Of a stretch of DNA of 64,000 nt, positions 1 through 8,986 are shown piece by piece; the stretch's first letter is position 1; the number at the start of each line of letters is the position of its first letter. The stretch spans positions 87,239-151,238 of the forward strand of contig CAVQZD010000007.1 in the NCBI GenBank assembly GCA_963718375.1, read 5' to 3'. Position numbers and translations under genes: made by a program. The notes beneath the pieces were generated by a model. That model did not search any database and was not told the DNA's origin. It worked only from the letters and a program-made list of their open reading frames with translations. Origin of the DNA: RBG-16-64-13 sp963718375 (GTDB lineage: Bacteria > Actinomycetota > Thermoleophilia > RBG-16-64-13).

Positions 1-187
1 GATAGGAGAAGCGGGCTATGCCGCCGGACGGCCGACGCACGGCGAGCCCCCACGAGTAGCGCCCCCGCATCATGACGCCCTCCATTACGGCCTGACCGCC
101 GAACACATTCTCCCACTGGCAGCATTCCTCCCCTGGCGGACTACCGTTGGAGGTCTCGTCGGTGATGGGCTCCGCGGTCACCGGCAT
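1..187 (-). CDS. DUF1385 (YqhQ-like) protein, N-terminal part, cut by window edge
   Basis: The reading frame starts with ATG at 187 and runs off the left edge, so only the first 62 residues are visible. After about 28 variable residues comes the family hallmark GGQAVMEGVMMRG, followed by WGLAVRRPSGGI, which is the start of the DUF1385 family (YqhQ in Bacillus). Full members are polytopic membrane proteins of about 300 residues with no settled biochemical role. The start codon overlaps the thyX stop as TGATG, so the two genes are probably translationally coupled. The family call is firm; the function is unknown. Confidence 0.85.
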   Translation of the reverse strand, partial: MPVTAEPITDETSNGSPPGEECCQWENVFGGQAVMEGVMMRGRYSWGLAVRRPSGGIARFSY

Positions 188-939
188 CACCCTTGCTCGG
201 CCACGGACCCGAGCAAGTCCATCGCCAGCACCTCTTCCTCCGTCCACGGCTGGCCGCAGGTCATCTTGCCCTCGGGACACTTGCTCGTCATGCAGGCCGG
301 ACCCGTATTCTCGAAGAGCAAGGGTGCGACTGAGATGGCCAGCCCGCGCATAGCCCACGCCAAACGGTTGATCTCCCATTGCGCACGACGACAGCACCGC
401 AGCGAAAAGAAGTGTCGGAGTTCGCGCGCGTTCATCGTCACCACTATCTTGGTCTCGGCAGCATTAGGAAGCACGAAACGTGCGTCCTCGCACACCGACT
501 CGTTGCTGCCACCCTCGGCCAGCCCCAGCTCCACCAGCTTCTCGTACGCGGCGCGCGCGTTCTCCATCGCCTCGACGAAGACCTCCTGAGCCGCGGCGTG
601 CCCGGCGATCTTGGGCGGGATGATGAAAGCCTCGTCGGAGGAGAAGCGCACGTAGCGCTGCGACTGCTGGCTATACGACGCCACCCTGTGACGCACCAGT
701 TGGTGGGAACAGGCCCTGGATATGCCCTCCACCGCGAAGGTGAAGCTGGCGTGCTCCAGAGCGCTGTGATGTCCGGACCGCACCAAACCGCGCACCAGAC
801 GAGCCACGTCCTCATCTGACATCGCGGTCTTGAGTTCGGCGGCTCCTATTGGCGCGTAGCAGAGACGCCCGGCCGCGGCCACGGCCCGTTCGGGCGAGGG
901 GGTGTACTGAAGAAGCGTTACCTGAAGAGCAGCAGGCAT
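187..939 (-). CDS. thyX: FAD-dependent thymidylate synthase ThyX
   Basis: Makes dTMP from dUMP with methylenetetrahydrofolate and reduced FAD. The 250-residue product carries the ThyX signature RHRVASYSQQSQRY near residues 82-95, which matches RHRxxSxxxxSxRY of the dUMP/FAD site. The preceding HSALEHASFTF segment is also typical. Length is normal for the family. A purine-rich GGAGAG lies about 11 bases before the ATG. The gene follows rpmE by 25 bases and its stop overlaps the next start, so it sits in a minus-strand operon. ThyX in place of ThyA is common in actinobacteria and anaerobes. No thyA is visible in the window. Confidence 0.95.
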   Translation of the reverse strand: MPAALQVTLLQYTPSPERAVAAAGRLCYAPIGAAELKTAMSDEDVARLVRGLVRSGHHSALEHASFTFAVEGISRACSHQLVRHRVASYSQQSQRYVRFSSDEAFIIPPKIAGHAAAQEVFVEAMENARAAYEKLVELGLAEGGSNESVCEDARFVLPNAAETKIVVTMNARELRHFFSLRCCRRAQWEINRLAWAMRGLAISVAPLLFENTGPACMTSKCPEGKMTCGQPWTEEEVLAMDLLGSVAEQG

Positions 940-964
940 CAGCGTCTACGCTCTCCGCCTCGTG

Positions 965-1177
965 CTACTTGCTCGGTTCGGACCGACGGTACTTCTTGTT
1001 GAATCTCTCTACCCGACCGGCGGTGTCGACCAGCTTCTGCTTACCCGTATAGAACGGGTGGCAGGCAGAGCAGACCTCGACCTTTATCTCAGCCAAGGTC
1101 GACTTAGTGTCGAAGGTCTCGCCACATGAGCAGGTTACTTTGCAGTCCTGGTAGTTGGGATGAATTTCGTCCTTCAA
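965..1177 (-). CDS. rpmE: Ribosomal protein L31 (zinc-binding form)
   Basis: A 70-residue large-subunit protein at the central protuberance. Cysteines at 16, 18, 36 and 39, with the family motif VCSACHPFYTGKQK, show the zinc-binding C+ form. Forms without the cysteines usually replace it under zinc limitation; none is seen here. It lies 25 bases upstream of thyX on the same strand and is probably co-transcribed with it. Confidence 0.96.
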   Translation of the reverse strand: MKDEIHPNYQDCKVTCSCGETFDTKSTLAEIKVEVCSACHPFYTGKQKLVDTAGRVERFNKKYRRSEPSK

Positions 1178-1241
1178 GGTGCCTCCGTTATGACTACCCG
1201 CAGCTTATCAAGCTAGGAAAGAGGGCATATGTTACCACGGC

Positions 1242-1763
1242 TCACCAGTCCGAAGTCTCCCCAGGCCGTACAGACTCTATCTGATTCAGTGCCTGCTGGG
1301 CACGCAGGATCACGGTCTCAGCCGGAGCCGACTCTCCCAGTGCTCCTGTCACCGGCTCGATATCCTTCGCGATCGAGGGCCTGTTGCAGACAAGGTCGTG
1401 CAGGATGTGATGGACAGCACGCCTCAGGTCGGTGGAGTCAGGGGCATCGACAAGCTTGCCCAGCACCGCGGGAACGCATGACGGCCCGATTTTGATCAAG
1501 CCCATCGAAGCGATCCAGCGCATGTCAGACTCACGATCCGAAAGCAAGATGACGAGGGTGTCAGTAGTGCTCGGGTCGGCTATGGCGGCCAAGGTCCTGG
1601 CGGCTTCCCACCGGGTGTGTTTGTGCCGGCTATCAAGAAGGTCCAACAGCGGCGGAACGGCCTTAGATCCCTCAAGCACAAGGGCGACGCGGGCCCTGCC
1701 GCGCACCATGCCATCGCGAGAGGACAACTCTTCGACAAGCTCCTCCAGGGCCATCTCGTACAT
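1242..1763 (-). CDS. HEAT-repeat protein
   Basis: A soluble, all-helical protein of about 173 residues. At least three HEAT-type helical pairs are visible, for example VPPLLDLLDSRHKHTRWEAA and TDTLVILLSDRESDMRWIA, each with the Trp/Arg pattern of PBS-lyase-like or HEAT repeats. Such proteins are usually binding scaffolds. The frame opens at a GTG at 1799 that has no ribosome site; the ATG at 1763 follows GGAG by about six bases and is preferred. No catalytic motif is visible. It lies between cca and rpmE. Partner and role are unknown. Confidence 0.6.
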   Translation of the reverse strand: MYEMALEELVEELSSRDGMVRGRARVALVLEGSKAVPPLLDLLDSRHKHTRWEAARTLAAIADPSTTDTLVILLSDRESDMRWIASMGLIKIGPSCVPAVLGKLVDAPDSTDLRRAVHHILHDLVCNRPSIAKDIEPVTGALGESAPAETVILRAQQALNQIESVRPGETSDW

Positions 1764-1877
1764 TTCGACTCCGTTCACTAGGGACTTCCCGTCAAACACC
1801 GCTAGTGTGGCGGCGCCACGGACATACTAGGTGGATACCCGGTTCCGCCGGCGCTCATGCCCGCCCCCGAGCACGCC

Positions 1878-3272
1878 TCAGCCCTGGCGAGCTGCCTTGC
1901 GAGCCACCTCCAGCACTTCGGGCCTGCTGGACACCTCCTGACTCTCCCAGGCCAGGCGGGCCTCCCTCAAGGCCCTGCCCAGTGCGGGACCGCTCTCCAA
2001 GTCCAGCTCCCGCATCAGTGCTTCGCCGTCGATGGGCAGAGGAGCTGATCCACCACGCGCCCGGTCGACGGCGAGTGCCATCAATCGCTGCGCAGCGCCC
2101 TTGAGTTCCGACCTACCGCCGTCCGGCGTGTTGGGCCATGTCGCCGACGCCTCCGCGGCGGCGACCAAGACCACCTCCGGCTCCCAGGGCGCGGCCTCCC
2201 ACAGGTAGAGCACCGCCTCCCTGCCGACCGGCGTGCTACCGGACAGCAGCCCCGTGATCGTACCAGGGCCCCGCTGCGCACCGGACCCTGAGCTGATGGC
2301 TGAGCACCGCGCCACGGCCGTGAGCAGCGATGCGAACGCGCTGGACAGCTTGAGACGCCGGCCAACCGTGCGAACTTGGTCGACGCCAAGCTCGGCAGTG
2401 AGTGCCGCCAACCGCAAGGCCACCGGTCTGCTTACCGCTCCGTCCACGGGTTCACACAGGCGCTCCTTCCAGAATCCGGCCGCCTCCGGGTACCAGCCGG
2501 CGGGATCGTCCATCATGTCGTCCAACGCGTTCATGGAGGCAAGCGCACGGGTAGTGCGGTCCGCTTCTGAGCCGAAGCCCGCGTGGGCCAGCTCCGGGAG
2601 CATCACTCCCAGCAGCCCCAGCCTCTCCCACAGTCGCACGGCGTCGACGGAGCGCCCGACACTCAGGGTGATGCAGACCTCGTTCATGATCCGTTCCACG
2701 GCCGCATCCATCAGCCTCGTCGCCTGCGCCTTGATCATGCCGGACAGCGCGTCATCCGGCTCAAATCCCAGCATATGGCAGAAGCGTGGCGCACGCAGGA
2801 GACGGAGGGGATCGTCAGCGAAGATGTGGTCAGAGACCGCCACCAGTCGCTTCTCTCGGAGATGGACGGCGCCGTCAAAGGGGTCGAGCACCGTTGCACC
2901 TCCTGGGATACCAGGCGTGCCCCAGCGATCCGGGCCTCCGGAGGCATGCCAGGCCGACACGGGCACAGCCATAGCGTTGACGGTGAAGTCACGCTCGGCC
3001 AGGTCGTCGAGGATGCCGTCGCCGCGTGCCTCGGCCAGATCCACGTGACCATCGGTTCCGAGTACACGGTAGGTGGGATAACGCTCGGAGAGTGCGAACC
3101 AGGGGGCGTGCAATCTCGCCGCCACCTGTTCTGCCACGGCCGCCGCGTCGTCCGCGACCACCACGTCGATGTCCGGTGAGCGGCGGCCGGACAGTCGATC
3201 GCGGACGCTGCCGCCCACCAGCCAGCCTTCACTCGCCCGGACTCCTAGGATGTCGGCTACGTCCCGAAGCAT
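1878..3272 (-). CDS. cca: CCA tRNA nucleotidyltransferase / poly(A) polymerase family protein
   Basis: Adds or repairs the 3' CCA end of tRNA using CTP and ATP. The N-terminal nucleotidyltransferase domain shows GGSVRDRLSGR and the metal-binding DID of SPDIDVVVADD, followed by ERDFTVNAMA and the RLLRAPRF region of the head and neck domains. Length from the chosen start is 464 residues. The frame is open further upstream, but that part overlaps the neighbouring membrane-protein gene; the ATG at 3272 has GGAGGT ten bases before it. CCA-adding and A-adding members are hard to tell apart by eye. The encoded CCA on tRNA-Trp and tRNA-Thr but not on tRNA-Met and tRNA-Tyr here means the activity is needed. 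Confidence 0.85.
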   Translation of the reverse strand: MLRDVADILGVRASEGWLVGGSVRDRLSGRRSPDIDVVVADDAAAVAEQVAARLHAPWFALSERYPTYRVLGTDGHVDLAEARGDGILDDLAERDFTVNAMAVPVSAWHASGGPDRWGTPGIPGGATVLDPFDGAVHLREKRLVAVSDHIFADDPLRLLRAPRFCHMLGFEPDDALSGMIKAQATRLMDAAVERIMNEVCITLSVGRSVDAVRLWERLGLLGVMLPELAHAGFGSEADRTTRALASMNALDDMMDDPAGWYPEAAGFWKERLCEPVDGAVSRPVALRLAALTAELGVDQVRTVGRRLKLSSAFASLLTAVARCSAISSGSGAQRGPGTITGLLSGSTPVGREAVLYLWEAAPWEPEVVLVAAAEASATWPNTPDGGRSELKGAAQRLMALAVDRARGGSAPLPIDGEALMRELDLESGPALGRALREARLAWESQEVSSRPEVLEVARKAARQG

Positions 3273-3307
3273 GCCCCTGTTGACCTCCAGCGGCCGGCCG
3301 AGATGCG

Positions 3308-3646
3308 CTACTTGTCTGAGCCCTGGCTCTTGTTCACATACCGCCGGTACTTGATGCGGTCCATCCAGTAGTTGAGCCCCGTGTATAGGACCATTGCTAC
3401 GCCGGCGAACAGGATATTGCCCCACGTCGATGTGTCGCTAAGATGAAAGACCCACTGGATCAAAGCGAAGAAAGCAAAGGCCGTCGCAGCTCCGATGATC
3501 AGCGAACGGCGGATACTCGGGGGTCTGGGGACGTTGCGATTCTGCGGCGTGCCGACAGCACCCCTACTGCTACTTCTCTTCTTCTGTGCACCCTTGGACT
3601 TCGGAAAGGCATCACGTGCCGCCCGGCGGATCTCTTTCTTAGACAC
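3308..3646 (-). CDS. Small membrane protein, unrecognised
   Basis: A 112-residue protein. The first 45 residues are strongly basic and probably cytoplasmic. Two hydrophobic segments follow, at roughly 48-68 (LIIGAATAFAFFALIQWVF) and 75-95 (NILFAGVAMVLYTGLNYW), and the end is basic. It lies between the AcpS-Nnr fusion gene (stop at 3650) and cca on the same strand, so it is probably in the operon. I do not recognise a family. The intact frame and tight packing support a real gene. Confidence 0.6.
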   Translation of the reverse strand: MSKKEIRRAARDAFPKSKGAQKKRSSSRGAVGTPQNRNVPRPPSIRRSLIIGAATAFAFFALIQWVFHLSDTSTWGNILFAGVAMVLYTGLNYWMDRIKYRRYVNKSQGSDK

Positions 3647-3649
3647 AGC

Positions 3650-5647
3650 CTACTTCCTCCACGAGGGACCTCTCTCGTACACACGCTCCGCCACTACTCC
3701 GGGCAGAACCTCCAATAGATCACCAGCAAGGATACCCTGTGTAGACCGGACAGCGAGAAGCCTGCCTGCTTCGGCATGGATCCAGGCTCCCGCATAGGCC
3801 GCTTCGAAGGGCCCAAGTCCTTTGGCAAGCAGCGCCCCGATGACTCCCGAAAGCACGTCACCGGTGCCGGCAGACGCCAGTTGGGGAGGGCCTTGAACGA
3901 CCACCCGTGTGTCACCATCAGGGGCTACGATCACCGTGGAAGAGCCTTTCAGGAGTACCACCTGGCCGGTGGCCGCGGCCGCACGGCGCGCCGCGGCGAG
4001 GTAGGAGGAGCCCAGATCCGCGATCGGCGCCCCCAGAAGCGTCGCCAACTCGCCCAGATGCGGCGTCAATACTAGACCGGGGCGGTCCCGCAGTGACTCG
4101 GCCCCCCCGGCGAACGCGAAGAGCCCGTCCGCGTCCAGCACTGCGGGCACCTTGCTCTCCAGCACCACCCGCCGCACCGCCTCCGCCGTCTCCGGTGCCC
4201 GGCCCAGCCCCGGGCCGACCGTGAGGGCCCCCAGACGTTCGTCGGCGAGCGCCTCCAAGACAGCCGCAGCGTCGCTCACAGCGTCTCCAGGCCCTATCTC
4301 CTGCAGAACACCCTCCACCAGACGGTCGCGCACCGACCCGGCCGCTCCGGCCGTCATCAGCAGCCGTACATATCCTGCGCCAGCCTTGTAGGCGGCCTGC
4401 GTTGCCAGCCACGCCGCGCCAGGATATGCGGTCGAACCGGCCAGCACAGCAACGTAACCCGCACGATACTTGTGATCGTCCACCCGGCGCCCCGGCACGT
4501 TCACGTCGTCCGGCGTGACCACCCACAGGTCGGGTCTTGGTTCCAGAGACTCCGGGATACCGATGTCCCATACCACCACCTCGCCGGCGGCTTCTGAGCC
4601 TGGAGGGCACACGAGACCACTCTTGGCCGCGTGAAAGGTGATGGTCACGTCGGCTGCGACGGCGCCGGCCGCCAGGCCGCCCGTGGTCGCGTCGACCCCC
4701 GAAGGGACGTCGACCGCCAGCACCGGCACGCCGCGTGCGCCGGCGGCGTTGACCAGCGCCGCAGCCTCGACCATGCGCCCCCGCAGCTCGCCGGTCGCGC
4801 CCGTGCCCAGCAGACAATCCACCACGAGTTCGGTCTCTGCCCACAGGTAGTCGGGCGCCTCGCCCATGCGCAGGTTCACTCCAGCCTTCTCGGCTGCTCG
4901 GTAGTTGAGCGCCGCATCCGGACTCAGTTCGTCCTGGGAGCCCGCGTAGACCACGCAGGCCACCGGATGCCCAGCCACATGCAGCTGGCGAGCCGCGGCT
5001 AAACCGTCTCCGCCGTTGTTGCCCGGACCACAAGCCACAAGCGTGTGCCTTCCGGGATAGCGCCCCTGTACCAGGAACGTGATCCCCAGGGCGGCCCTCT
5101 CCATGAGCACGGGCCCCGGGACTCCGAGGTCTTCGATGGTCGCGCGATCGAGCTCGCGCACCTGCGAGGGTGTGAACACCGCTGCGCGCTTGAAGATGTC
5201 CATGCCCACCCCCATAGTCGATCCGCCCGAGGACTCTGCCACCGCCATGGCGCATGCCCCGGCCATGGAGTCAACATGCGTGAGAGAGACGCTGATGTCC
5301 GTGATACCGGAACGTGCGGCGACGAGCGCCGTGCGACCGCGCAACAACACTCGTGGCGCGTGCTCCCCTGCCGTCCACTCTTTCGCCGGTCTATCCGCGG
5401 GCCCTCTTCCACCGACCTCTATGTCCTGCCAGGCCGTGATACCCGTACCCAGAAGCTTGCCCACGGCTTCTTTGGCAGCGAACCGCGCCGCGTAGCTGAG
5501 GGTGGGATCTTGGTGTTGGTCGCAGTAGGCGATCTCGGCCGAGGTGAACACGCGTTCCTTCAGCCCAGGATGCCGCGCGAGTGCTTCACGGAAACGCGCG
5601 ACCTCCACCAAGTCCAGACCGACCTTCGCACCCTGCGGCGCGCTCAC
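3650..5647 (-). CDS. Fusion of holo-ACP synthase with NAD(P)HX epimerase and dehydratase
   Basis: One 665-residue frame carries three enzymes. Residues 1 to about 138 are AcpS, which transfers phosphopantetheine to acyl carrier protein: VGLDLVEVARF near the start and FAAKEAVGKLLGTG. Residues about 146-360 are NnrE, the NAD(P)HX epimerase: RELDRATIEDLGVPG and CGPGNNGGDGL. Residues about 370-655 are NnrD, the dehydratase: AGYVAVLAGS, VGPGLGR, AVLDADGLFAF, TPHLGELATLLG, VVLLKGSSTVI and ASAGTGDVLSGVIGALLAKG. No stop or strong internal ribosome site separates AcpS from NnrE, although an ATG at about residue 147 is a weak possible internal start. NnrE-NnrD fusion is common; the added AcpS is not. 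It follows glmS closely. Confidence 0.88.
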   Translation of the reverse strand: MSAPQGAKVGLDLVEVARFREALARHPGLKERVFTSAEIAYCDQHQDPTLSYAARFAAKEAVGKLLGTGITAWQDIEVGGRGPADRPAKEWTAGEHAPRVLLRGRTALVAARSGITDISVSLTHVDSMAGACAMAVAESSGGSTMGVGMDIFKRAAVFTPSQVRELDRATIEDLGVPGPVLMERAALGITFLVQGRYPGRHTLVACGPGNNGGDGLAAARQLHVAGHPVACVVYAGSQDELSPDAALNYRAAEKAGVNLRMGEAPDYLWAETELVVDCLLGTGATGELRGRMVEAAALVNAAGARGVPVLAVDVPSGVDATTGGLAAGAVAADVTITFHAAKSGLVCPPGSEAAGEVVVWDIGIPESLEPRPDLWVVTPDDVNVPGRRVDDHKYRAGYVAVLAGSTAYPGAAWLATQAAYKAGAGYVRLLMTAGAAGSVRDRLVEGVLQEIGPGDAVSDAAAVLEALADERLGALTVGPGLGRAPETAEAVRRVVLESKVPAVLDADGLFAFAGGAESLRDRPGLVLTPHLGELATLLGAPIADLGSSYLAAARRAAAATGQVVLLKGSSTVIVAPDGDTRVVVQGPPQLASAGTGDVLSGVIGALLAKGLGPFEAAYAGAWIHAEAGRLLAVRSTQGILAGDLLEVLPGVVAERVYERGPSWRK

Positions 5648-5649
5648 GG

Positions 5650-7482
5650 TTACTCCACCGTGACGGTCTTGGCCAGGTTGCGAGGCTGGTCCACCTTCTC
5701 GCCCCGTTCTTTGGCCACGTAGTAGGCGAAGAGCTGCAGCGGGACGATGGCGAACAGCGGGGCGATCATCTCGTCTGCCCGGGGCACGTACAGGATCTCG
5801 TCTGTCATCTCGGCTAGGTCCTCGTTACCTTCGGAGGCGATCGCGATGACACTGGCGCCCCGCGCCATGACTTCCTGCACGTTGGAGATGAGCTTCTCGT
5901 AGACCGGGCTGTCCGTGGCCACCACCAAGACCGGCGTGCCTTCATCCAACAACGCTATCGGTCCGTGTTTCATCTCGCCCGCGGCGTAGGCCTCAGTGGG
6001 CACGTACGAGATCTCCTTGAGCTTGAGCGCCCCCTCCATGGCCACCGGAAGGCTGACCTTCCTACCCAGACACATGATGTAGCTGCTCTTGGCATATCTC
6101 CTCGCGACCTCAGCCACCCGGGCGACCGCGTCGCTATTCAGATAGTCCTCCAGCGTGGCCGGAGCATGACGGAGTTCTTCGGTGTACTTGCGGACTTGCT
6201 CGATGCTGAGGTGACCACGTTCCTGGGCCAGATGCAGAGCCAACAGCAGCATGGCCAACACCTGCGCGAGGAAGGTCTTGGTCGCCGCCACGCCGATCTC
6301 GAGCCCGGCCCTGGTGAAGAGCACCCCCTCCGCCTCGCGGGTGGCTTGAGAGCCGACGATGTTGGTGACCGCTAAGACGCGTGCCCCTGCCTTGCGCGCC
6401 AACCGCATGGCCGCAAGAGTGTCGGCGGTCTCGCCGGACTGGCTGATGGCTATACAAAGACAGCTCGAGTCGAGCACTGGGTCGCGGTAACGGAACTCCG
6501 AAGCCACCTCGACCTCTACCGGTAGGCGCGCCCAGCTCTCCAGGGCGTACTTGCCCACTAGGCCCGCATATGACGAGGTGCCACAGGCCACGATGACGAT
6601 GCGCTTCAGTCCACGGATCTCTTCGGAGCTCAGGCCTAGGTCCTCCAGCACAACCCGTCCGTCCGCTCCTACGCGTTCGGCCAAGGTGTCGGCGAGCGCC
6701 GCTGGCTGTTCGTGGATCTCTTTGAGCATGAAGGTCTCGTAGCCGGCCTTTTCCGCGGCCTCTTCGTCCCAATCGACGGTCTGGATCGGGCGCTCCAAGC
6801 GGGCTCCGTCAAGGTCGAAGACCGAGATGCCGTCGCGCTTCACCACCACCATGTCGCCGTCCTCGGGGAAGATGACGTCGCGGGTGTCGGCAAGAAAGGC
6901 CGGCACTGCGGAGGCCAGGAAGTACTCGCCGTCCCCCACGCCGGCCACCAACGGTGTCTCCTTGCGGATGCCCACGATGACGTCAGGTTCGTCGACCGCT
7001 ACCGCACAGACCGTGAAGTGCCCCTCCATCTGCCGGTAGGCCGCGGCCAACGCCTCCTGCAGCGAGCCCTGGTAGGCCCTCTCTATCAGGTGCGCCACTA
7101 CTTCGGCGTCCGTCTCTGAGGTGAAGACGTGGCCCTCAGCCGTGAGTTCTGCGCGCAGGCTCAAATAGTTCTCGACGATGCCGTTGAGCACGATAGCGAA
7201 GCGCTCGCTGCAGTCGGTGTGCGGGTGCGCGTTCTCGGTGGAGGGCTTCCCATGTGTCGCCCAACGGGTGTGGGCTATGCCCAGTGTGCCGCCGCCGTCC
7301 AGCTCTTCGAGACAGACTTCCAGGCTGTCCAAGTTGCCAACAGAGTGCAGAAGTTGCAGGCCCGAGTCGCCCAATATGGAGAGGCCGGCTGAGTCGTAGC
7401 CCCGATACTCCAGCTTGCGCAGTCCCCTGAAGAGGATGTCCCTACAGGGCCTATCCCCCACATATCCGACGATCCCACACAT
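5650..7482 (-). CDS. glmS: Glutamine-fructose-6-phosphate aminotransferase (isomerizing)
   Basis: Makes glucosamine-6-phosphate from fructose-6-phosphate and glutamine, the first step of UDP-GlcNAc and cell-wall synthesis. The start MCGIVGYVG exposes Cys2 as the glutaminase nucleophile after Met removal. RGLRKLEYRGYDSAG and HTRWATHG follow in the class II amidotransferase domain. Two SIS sugar-isomerase domains follow, with ACGTSSYAG, SQSGETADTLAA and AAGEMKHGPIALLDE. The end NLAKTVTVE is the usual C-terminus at the active site. Length 610 is normal. It lies between the racemase-like gene and the AcpS fusion, all on the minus strand. No glmS ribozyme-like structure was seen in the 19-base gap upstream. 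Confidence 0.97.
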   Translation of the reverse strand: MCGIVGYVGDRPCRDILFRGLRKLEYRGYDSAGLSILGDSGLQLLHSVGNLDSLEVCLEELDGGGTLGIAHTRWATHGKPSTENAHPHTDCSERFAIVLNGIVENYLSLRAELTAEGHVFTSETDAEVVAHLIERAYQGSLQEALAAAYRQMEGHFTVCAVAVDEPDVIVGIRKETPLVAGVGDGEYFLASAVPAFLADTRDVIFPEDGDMVVVKRDGISVFDLDGARLERPIQTVDWDEEAAEKAGYETFMLKEIHEQPAALADTLAERVGADGRVVLEDLGLSSEEIRGLKRIVIVACGTSSYAGLVGKYALESWARLPVEVEVASEFRYRDPVLDSSCLCIAISQSGETADTLAAMRLARKAGARVLAVTNIVGSQATREAEGVLFTRAGLEIGVAATKTFLAQVLAMLLLALHLAQERGHLSIEQVRKYTEELRHAPATLEDYLNSDAVARVAEVARRYAKSSYIMCLGRKVSLPVAMEGALKLKEISYVPTEAYAAGEMKHGPIALLDEGTPVLVVATDSPVYEKLISNVQEVMARGASVIAIASEGNEDLAEMTDEILYVPRADEMIAPLFAIVPLQLFAYYVAKERGEKVDQPRNLAKTVTVE

Positions 7483-7501
7483 CAGCCAGCTACCTCCGTT
7501 G

Positions 7502-8509
7502 TCAACTGCTCACGCGAGCCTTACGTCCACATAGGGGGACATCCAGGCGGCGCACGAGCGCCTCATAGTCGGGGATCATCTCCAGCTTCGTGCCCGCAGG
7601 CATCCCGCCGCTCGCTCCACCGACCTCGACCACAAGATAATCCGCGGACCGGCCGATCTCCTTGAGGCCCGCTTCGACGAACTTGACCGTCCCTGTGCTC
7701 AGGTCCTGACGGCCCGCTGCCAACACCAGGCGGCGCACCGGCCCCCCAGCGGAAGGCCTAGTATACTCCTCGACCACCTCGACTCGGACCCTACATGCGT
7801 CCTCACGGCAATCCGGCAGTGGCTGATGGTGGAGGGCGTCATGACCCAGCAGCAGAGCCTCGCCGCAACGGAGTTCCGTCACTTCAGCGGGCAATCCCTC
7901 TCCTCGGGCAACAAGCCACAGCGCGCTGGAATTCCCCCCAGATACCCGGGACAGAGGTAGGCCGGCATCCCGCAGATCGCGGGACGCCTGCGCCACCGCC
8001 TCCACGGAGGCCCTGATGCCTTCGGGCGCGCCCCTCAAACAGGCGTAGTTGGTCGCGACGCCGCAAAGCTCCAGGCGCGCGTCGTCTGCTATCCGCCCGG
8101 CCAACTCCACGAGCTCGTCGACCGGCACACCCTCGCGCTCGTCCCCCGTCTCCACCAGCAACATCACGCGGCCCGGCACGGCGGGCTCGCCCGCCTCCGC
8201 CACCACCTCGGCGTTTGCCCAAGAGCTCACATAGTTCACATCGGCGAGATCGAAGTCGCCCGCAGACGGCGGAAGGCTGATGCGGTGGATCTCAGCTTTA
8301 GGCAGCGCCGCACGCATCCGCCGCAGATTCTGGGCCCGAGTGTCGGCCAACGCTGTCGCCCCCGCGTCCAGCATGGCCGCGGCCACGCGCGGCTCACCCA
8401 GACATCCCTTGGTGACAGCCAACAGGTCTAAGCCGCGCTCCCGCAGCAGACGCGCCACCGCCTCAGTATTGCCGCCGACGGTGTCGATATCTACAAGCAA
8501 CTCCGCCAT
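7502..8509 (-). CDS. Alanine/ornithine racemase-like PLP enzyme (fold III)
   Basis: A 335-residue PLP-dependent racemase of the alanine racemase barrel type, closest by eye to the ornithine racemase/YhfX-like group. The PLP lysine is in LLAVTKGCLGEPRVAAAMLDAG. SGGNSSALW and the RCGEALLLGHD segment fit phosphate and cofactor binding. The frame opens at 8557, but the ATG at 8509 begins the conserved ELLVDIDTVGGN strand and is preceded by AGGAGGT, so it is the likely start. The amino acid used cannot be told from the sequence. A D-amino acid for the cell wall would fit the glmS neighbour. Confidence 0.78.
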   Translation of the reverse strand: MAELLVDIDTVGGNTEAVARLLRERGLDLLAVTKGCLGEPRVAAAMLDAGATALADTRAQNLRRMRAALPKAEIHRISLPPSAGDFDLADVNYVSSWANAEVVAEAGEPAVPGRVMLLVETGDEREGVPVDELVELAGRIADDARLELCGVATNYACLRGAPEGIRASVEAVAQASRDLRDAGLPLSRVSGGNSSALWLVARGEGLPAEVTELRCGEALLLGHDALHHQPLPDCREDACRVRVEVVEEYTRPSAGGPVRRLVLAAGRQDLSTGTVKFVEAGLKEIGRSADYLVVEVGGASGGMPAGTKLEMIPDYEALVRRLDVPLCGRKARVSS

Positions 8510-8539
8510 GGCCGCGCCTGTGTACCTCCTACAAAACAG

Positions 8540-8571
8540 ACGAGGCGAGGGAGTCACCTCCCTCGCCTCGT
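8540..8571 (-). terminator. Rho-independent terminator after rplM-rpsI
   Basis: A perfect 14-base inverted repeat with a four-base loop. On the minus strand it is followed by CTGTTTTGT. It lies 23 bases beyond the rpsI stop and before the racemase-like gene. Confidence 0.85.
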
Positions 8572-8593
8572 GATAACTCTTAGCCCGTCGCGA

Positions 8594-8986
8594 CTAGCGC
8601 TTCGAGAACTGTGGCCGCTTGCGGGCCTTCTTGAGACCGGCCTTCTTGCGCTCCACCATACGAGCGTCACGAGAGAGATGGCCGGCGCGCTTGACGTCGG
8701 TCTTCAGTGAAGGATCAGCCTCGACCAAGGCACGGGCCACGCCGTGCTTCACGGCCCCGGCCTGACCCGACTTGCCGCCACCGCGGGTGTCGGCGATGAC
8801 ATCATATCTAGTGTCGGTGCCCGTCTCGGCAAGCGGGGCCTTGACGGTGAGTACCAGAGTCTGACGATTGAAGTAGTCCTTCACATCCAGGCCGTTCACC
8901 GTGATGTTGCCCGTGCCCGGCATCAGGCGGACTCTAGCCACCGAGGTCTTGCGCTTGCCCGTCGCCCGATAGACTACTGTTGCCAT
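8594..8986 (-). CDS. rpsI: Ribosomal protein S9
   Basis: A 130-residue small-subunit protein whose C-terminal tail reaches the P-site tRNA. The family start YRATGKRKTSVARVRL, the GGGKSGQAGAVKHGVARAL centre and the basic end RKRPQFSKR are all present. The start overlaps the end of rplM by 13 bases, and its GGAGGAG ribosome site lies inside the last rplM codons, so S9 and L13 are translated together. The downstream hairpin ends the two-gene operon. Confidence 0.97.
   Translation of the reverse strand: MATVVYRATGKRKTSVARVRLMPGTGNITVNGLDVKDYFNRQTLVLTVKAPLAETGTDTRYDVIADTRGGGKSGQAGAVKHGVARALVEADPSLKTDVKRAGHLSRDARMVERKKAGLKKARKRPQFSKR

Noticed and set aside
7483..7501. glmS ribozyme upstream of glmS
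   Set aside because: The gap is only 19 bases and no ribozyme-like core was seen.
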